Of a stretch of 64,000 bases of DNA, positions 59,436 to 64,000 are shown in pieces (position 1 is the first letter of the stretch; every line of letters begins with the position of its first letter). The stretch spans positions 5,731,501 through 5,795,500 of the forward strand of contig OU015670.1 in NCBI GenBank assembly GCA_907165275.2. The letters are read 5' to 3'. The notes below the pieces were generated by a model that worked only from the letters and a program-made list of their open reading frames with translations, searched no databases and was not told the DNA's origin. A program made the position numbers and the translations under genes. The DNA is from Zygaena filipendulae (lineage: Eukaryota; Arthropoda; Insecta; Lepidoptera; Zygaenidae).

Positions 59436-59650
59436 GGGCCCTTATTCACTATGACCATAACACGCCACAAAAATTGTCTTTCCCTCGTAATCAAAGAAGT
59501 TTTACTCCAAAAAGCTAGATTTACAACGTTTCTTATGGCATAGAGAATAATAGTTTCTATTATTTTGGCATCTTGAACGTTTAGGAATGCGTTTTTTTTT
59601 GGCGCCCGTTATGGGCAAGACATGTCGTTGGCCATAGTGAATAAGGGCCC
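59436..59650. mobile_element. MITE inside the 3' UTR of the CENP-H-like gene
   Basis: The ends 'gggcccttattcactatgac' and 'gccatagtgaataagggccc' are inverted and well preserved. It belongs to the family of 24637-24865 and 36155-36351. It lies between the stop codon (59263) and the poly(A) signal (60015), so it should be part of the mature mRNA and could fold into a long hairpin. Confidence 0.8.
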
Positions 59651-60014
59651 TATAATCACTTACTAACGCCACGTCGCGTCGTTGACTTAGGATCTGACTG
59701 ACTGCTAGACTACTGACTACTGTAAACTGACTACCAACTACTAACTACTGATATTATACTTGTAACAGAGTCTGAAAAAATACCCTCAGTTGATGTATGT
59801 AGGAAAAAGTTCAGTGAATGCTGTTGTACATATTAAAATGTAGATATTGTGATACTGTTAAGAGTTAAGATCTAGTTTGAAATTGATTTAAAAAATTAGT
59901 CTTTGGGGTTATTTTGTGCCATGCGAGAACTCCCGATGTTATACTTTTGTAAATCGATTTACTGCCTTTTAAATGTAAAAGTAATTTTGTAATGTCAGAC
60001 ACTTTTGGATTTTA

Positions 60015-60020
60015 AATAAA
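60015..60020 (+). terminator. Poly(A) signal of the CENP-H-like gene
   Basis: AATAAA 752 bp after the stop codon, followed by 'acttttatcaaataaatgat'. No earlier canonical AATAAA was seen in the 3' UTR. Confidence 0.6.
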
Positions 60021-60299
60021 ACTTTTATCAAATAAATGATCGTTTAATCAGGAATTTGGTTGTTAATATAATAATCTGGTATTCGCGCAGACAGTGTTTG
60101 CGATTAGATCCCCAATATTAGCCCTGTAAAATAAAATTCATCATCAATATTATGATAAAACATAGTATTAAATTAATGATACATATAAAATGCTTTGTCC
60201 TGAATGACTGATGGATCAACGCACAACAGCTGATCGTAGAGACCTGAAACTTTGTTCTTTGTATGACGTAGGCATCCGATAAGAAAGGACTTTCGAAAA

Positions 60300-60935
60300 T
60301 TCAACCCTAAAGGGGTTGCAAGTTCCGCGGGAACTTCGAAATTATCGCGGGTGAAACCGCGCGGGACAGCTAGTCTGTGATAAAACTATACGTACAATAC
60401 TAAGGAATAAGTAACTCGTAATTATGAGCAACGCAAATCGAAGGATGGCGATAAAAGAAGTAGCCAACCACAAAAAAAAGTTTTTAAAATTCTTTTCTGT
60501 CTGTTTGGCTGTCTGTTCGTGATAATCTCCGAATCTGCTGAACGGATTGTCATGCGATTTTCACAGGTAGGTTAGCTTGGCCTGGAGCAAAATATAGGCT
60601 TTGCTTCATTTAAATCTGAATTCGGATGTCGGAAAAAGTTTTTATAATTAAAAACGTTTCACGCGGGTGAAATGTAGTTATAGGAATATTAATTAAGATT
60701 GTTGAAGAAAACAAATGAAAGGAAAAGCAAAGAAAACTAAAACAAATCAATTTGTTAAGATTAGTTTTCAAACGAATTTCAATCTAGTACTATTACATTA
60801 ACACAGTATATACTAGTCGATCCCCCAAGATTTCCCGCGCGTTAATTTCAGAGTTCCCCTGCAGGGAATTCCGGGATAAAAGTACAGTCACTTAGGAACA
60901 CTGTATAGCATCCTAAAGGTAAAAGATATTTTTAA
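60300..60935. repeat. Common repeat copies between convergent genes
   Basis: A minus-oriented copy at 60320-60375 ('gttccgcgggaacttcgaaa' to 'gcgggacagctagt'), a plus-oriented one at 60815-60935 ('tagtcgatcccccaagattt', 'gggataaaagtacagtcact') and a 'ttctgtctgtttggctgtct' stretch at 60494. The 60380-60810 part otherwise shows nothing I can support. Confidence 0.55.
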
Positions 60936-61122
60936 ATCGATTCATTAGTTTTTTGATTACAAACAAACAAATATTACAAAAATATCAACTTTTTTCTACA
61001 AACACAACTAGTAGGAATTCCGCTAACGTGCAGGTTGGCTGGATTTGGCTTCTTCTTTCTCGCACTATTCAAAGGTCGTGCCCGTCCCGAAGTGGAACTG
61101 CTGACCAGCTGGACTTGGCTAC

Positions 61123-64000
61123 TCACTTGTAAACATAAAAGTTATCCTCGTCAGCTGTCAGCGTGGCGTACATGAAGCGTGGCAAGCTGTTCGCCATCAC
61201 CCACACCTCGTCGCCCGTTACGTGCACATCTGGGATTAAAAATGATTGTAGGTACATAGGTACATTACCTAGGTACCTACGTTAGTCGAGACTCGAGACG
61301 AGGGGTCATTTTCTGGCGTAAAGTGCGAATTTCACGTTTCCTTGTTCACTGATTTTGAGTCATAGGTAAGTACTATGTACTCGTAGGTTACAGTTCTTTA
61401 GTTTTATATGCGTCACAGATAATATAATACTATATACTAGTTAACGACCATGGATTGTCAACTTGGTAAGGGGGCTGATGTTCTAAAGATATGAATTATT
61501 ATGAAATTATCTAAACCCACCGCACGGGTAGCTCAATCTGCGGTTGTCCTGGGCTAGTATAGCGGTATTGGACGGCACCAGCTGTTGGCCGGTGTTCCAG
61601 CACGACACCGCGTTCCGGCCCACGTCCGCGTACACCATCGCACTGGAGCCCGCGTGATACGCGTGCATCGAGGATTGGCTGCCTTCGCCGCGCTCGCCTA
61701 CCAGCTGAAAAGGAAATTGGGTGCGTTTGTATCATTGCAAAGGTTAGTATTTACTAAGTAGGCATTGTAATAAAGAATAGAGAAAGATATACCTACTAAT
61801 ATGTATTATAAAGGGCATATAAAGGGGACGTATTTGATTTTTTGTTTGTTTGTTTCTTAGGATTTAACACAAAAACGAATGGATACTGATTTCAAAAATT
61901 CTTTCACCATTAGAATGCTACATTAGGTAACCCTGAATAACATAGGCTTTATTGTAACCCGCGGATTTCCCGTCGGAACTCCGAAATTAGGTACCGCGGT
62001 TGAAACCACAGGGAGCACGTTCGACAAAGACAGTTTAGAATCCAAAATTGTTCGACAGGGCTATCGTATGGTAAACAAGAGAGGGGTTTGGCATTCGCAT
62101 TCGGGAATCCAAGGGTTCATTGTTCATTCGGAGTTCAAAGACGATGATATTATTATCGACAAGTGAAATAAATAACAAGTAGATAAGAGTAATCATACCG
62201 CATAATACGTCCAGTAATTAGTGTCGTTGATAGACGTCCTATTCTTCAGCACACACGTGGACACCGAGAACTCTTGTGTGCTGATCAGTGGGTGGAAGTA
62301 AGCGATCCTGCAGCCGTTGCTGAGTTGAGACGTCAGCGTCAGGCTGAAGATGCCGTCGTTCCACTGGAAACTCAATCCTGGCGAGTGGAGTGAAAAGGAT
62401 TTAACATACGTTACGTTACCTTCATTTGAATAGGCTCTTATTGATTATGAGTTATACTTATGACCAATAACATTCCTTGCCTGTAACGCGTGCCCCAAAA
62501 ACGCAATCCCAAACGCTCCAATCCCAAAATATTAGAAACAACTCACGGTAATTTAGAAGTTCTCGCGGGAATTTCCGAATAAAAATACCCTGTAAAAGTA
62601 ATAATAAAAGTACCCTATATACATACCTATTTGCAAAATATAGGTAGGTTCCGTTCCACTTACTTTAATTTCGGAGATTCCGCCGGTGATTTCTGGGATA
62701 AAAAGTACCTACCTTATGTCCTTCTCTGTCCGCCTAAAAACATGTAGGGATTGCAAAAATTCACGATGATCGGTTGAGTAGGTAGGTATAGTACTTAAGC
62801 CGTGAAAACAGAACAAACAAACAAATAAATTCACATTCGCATTTATCCAAACTACAATATTATAAAATGTGAATGTGAGTTTATTTGTTTGTTTGTATTC
62901 GCACCATTCCCGCAGGAACTCCGAAACTAACGCGGGCGGAACTGTGGGGAACAGCTATATATTATAGCATAATATAATAATATAATTCAAAAAGACTAAC
63001 CCCCATAATTAAGAGCTCCCGCCAATGGGTTGAAGTGGTAATAGTTGTGGGTGTGCCGCCAGCTGTCGTTCTCTCTCAGCGAGTACACGATCAGGCCGTA
63101 CGTGACCAGGTCGGGGACGTATGCGTACGCGTCGCCGCAATCGCCGGTTATGTCTACTGTTATTGAGGCTAAACCTGAAACAAATGGTAGGTAAATGAGT
63201 TAGACAGGCACCATCGCCTTTAAAAACAAATCGAATGGGAATAAGGGCGGCGCCACAGTCTTGGCGGCGGCGCTGGCGGCGGCGGCAGCGGCAAAACGAA
63301 ATGGTAGACAACATAAGAAGTAGGCCACAGCTCGCGCCGCTGATAGCTCGCTTGTTGTCTACCATTTGTTTTTGCCGCCGCCGCTGCCGCCGAGACTGTG
63401 GCCAAGGGGAAGAATGAGTCGGGTTTAACTTCTTTATTTAATGATTCCCGTTAATTCCATTAATTACGTGAGGCGTTTAGGGAGGGGGGGGGGGGTCCGA
63501 GCCGTACCTCACCCAATCTCACGTAGGGGGGAGGGGGGCCACGGCAGATATTTTACACGGTAGGTAATGTTTATTCCGCAAGAAACAGTGTAAAATTGCG
63601 AGAAAATGGTTAAAGAACTGCTACTTATAGTATTATACCTACTATCTGTGGTTAAAGTAAACAAGAAAAAATGATTCTCCACTAAAATATTATACCTACT
63701 CTGTCGCATTTAGAAAAATCTCACGTGCCATAGCGGAAGGGGGCGAGGGTCGAGCAAAATATCACGAAATCTCTCCAGGGAGAGGGGCGGAGGTCGAAAA
63801 ATTGCCAAAATCACCTCACGTAATCAATTGATGGCTTCTTAACCAGTCCTTTTTAAAATTACAGACAAGCGCACTCTAGTCTAGCGGAATCTATCGCTTT
63901 TTCGAACTGAGTTGGTGGCTTAGTGCCTTACAATCCAAATGACCTGACTACAGGTCGTTGTTGGTCTCACCTGTAGGAGTCATGCTAGAGGGTATGTCTG
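61123..64000 (-). CDS. Yellow / major royal jelly family protein, C-terminal five exons
   Basis: Minus-strand exons: 63971-64000 (partial), 63001-63174, 62199-62377, 61521-61704, 61123-61229; 223 codons in frame to TGA 61123-61125. Motifs in order are [14 protein letters not shown], '[15 protein letters not shown]', '[11 protein letters not shown]', '[14 protein letters not shown]', '[20 protein letters not shown]', '[20 protein letters not shown]', 'NAVSCWNTG' and '[20 protein letters not shown]'. This is the beta-propeller of the MRJP/Yellow family, secreted proteins tied to cuticle pigmentation (some members act in melanin synthesis). The signal peptide and N-terminal half lie beyond 64000. 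The subfamily (yellow-b/c/d/e/f/h) is undecided. Weakest junction: donor gttagt at 62995-63000. Introns carry several repeats. It converges on the CENP-H-like gene. Confidence 0.85.
61925..62020 (-). repeat. Common repeat copy in a yellow-family intron
   Basis: 'cctgaataacataggcttta', 'ttcccgtcggaactccgaaa' and 'gttgaaaccacagggagcac' are reverse-orientation blocks. It lies in the intron 61705-62198. Confidence 0.6.
62440..62960. repeat. Repeat pile-up in a yellow-family intron
   Basis: A damaged 'gggcccttattc' MITE (62442-62545, 'gcgtgccccaaaaacgcaat') is followed by plus copies ('gggataaaaagtacctacct' at 62695) and a minus copy ('cgcaggaactccgaaactaa' at 62911) of the common repeat. 'tgaatgtgagtttatttgtt' at 62871 starts the minus copy. 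Confidence 0.55.
63253..63401. mobile_element. GCC-rich inverted-repeat MITE
   Basis: 'ccacagtcttggcggcggcg' at the left pairs with 'gccgccgagactgtgg' at the right, and 'aaatggtagacaac' with 'gttgtctaccattt'. The arms differ in the number of GGC triplets (about 60 versus 48 bp). It lies in the intron before exon 63001-63174; the open frames across it are triplet-repeat artefacts. Confidence 0.7.
63463..63823. mobile_element. Probable MITE with 'attacgtgagg' ends
   Basis: 'attacgtgagg' at the left equals the inverse of 'cctcacgtaat' at the right. The interior has a G run (63482-63496) and repeated 'tctcacgt' motifs. Conserved ends are short, so this is less certain than the other elements. 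Confidence 0.45.

Noticed and set aside
63009..63417. Frames through the GCC repeat near the right end
   Set aside because: They are triplet-repeat artefacts inside a MITE. The yellow exon 63001-63174 uses another frame with clear family motifs.
1..64000. tRNA, rRNA, CRISPR or prokaryotic operon features
   Set aside because: None was seen. Repeats here are dispersed transposons, not regularly spaced arrays, and genes are intron-containing.

Overview
This window is nuclear DNA of an insect, almost certainly a moth or butterfly (Lepidoptera). The evidence is AT-rich introns and intergenic DNA packed with small transposons, dozens of copies of a short repeat containing 'gggataaaaagtaccctat' and 'tttcacccgcggtaatttc' that I know from lepidopteran genomes, (AATA)n-tailed LINE ends, a mariner, GT-AG introns and AATAAA signals. 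I see no bacterial features, tRNA, rRNA or CRISPR.

Layout. (1) 1-2.2 kb: repeats, including a transposon end cut by the window edge and a decayed LINE. (2) 2.2-32.9 kb, plus strand: a 24-coding-exon gene whose order RRM, coiled coil, MYND zinc finger, three Tudor modules identifies it as vreteno, a germline piRNA-pathway factor (1,131 aa; all splice phases close). Inside its 7.8-kb intron 8 lies a 3.4-kb open exon (13557-16985) with acceptor, stop and poly(A) signal. It encodes three and a half DUF4780-like repeats, has no usable start codon of its own, and is in phase with vreteno exon 8. The simplest reading is an alternative terminal exon giving an RRM-DUF4780 protein of about 1,401 aa without MYND or Tudor domains. 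This is the most interesting signal in the window. (3) 33-36.6 kb: no gene seen. (4) 36.6-42.2 kb: two unrecognised, very basic, low-complexity genes head to head (477 aa minus, 610 aa plus) sharing an 841-bp promoter interval. (5) 42.2-46.6 kb: hAT-type and TTA-target-site MITEs. (6) 46.6-47.9 kb, minus: an intronless F-box gene (423 aa). (7) 48-57.3 kb: transposon-rich, with a nearly intact mariner (one frameshift), LINE remnants, several MITE families and a 0.37-kb direct repeat. (8) 57.36-60.02 kb, plus: a four-exon coiled-coil gene of 240 aa whose C-terminus resembles the inner-kinetochore protein CENP-H. (9) 61.1-64 kb, minus: the last five exons of a yellow/major-royal-jelly-family gene that continues past the right edge.

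The genes are not an operon and share no obvious pathway. The vreteno locus stands out because a gene that silences transposons is itself expanded by transposons in its introns, and because its exons change sharply in base composition: exons 1-8 and the DUF4780 exon are AT-rich, while the MYND exon and the Tudor exons are very GC-rich.

All exon boundaries were read by eye from splice consensus and frame continuity. Names rest on recognised motifs and remembered family patterns, without any search.
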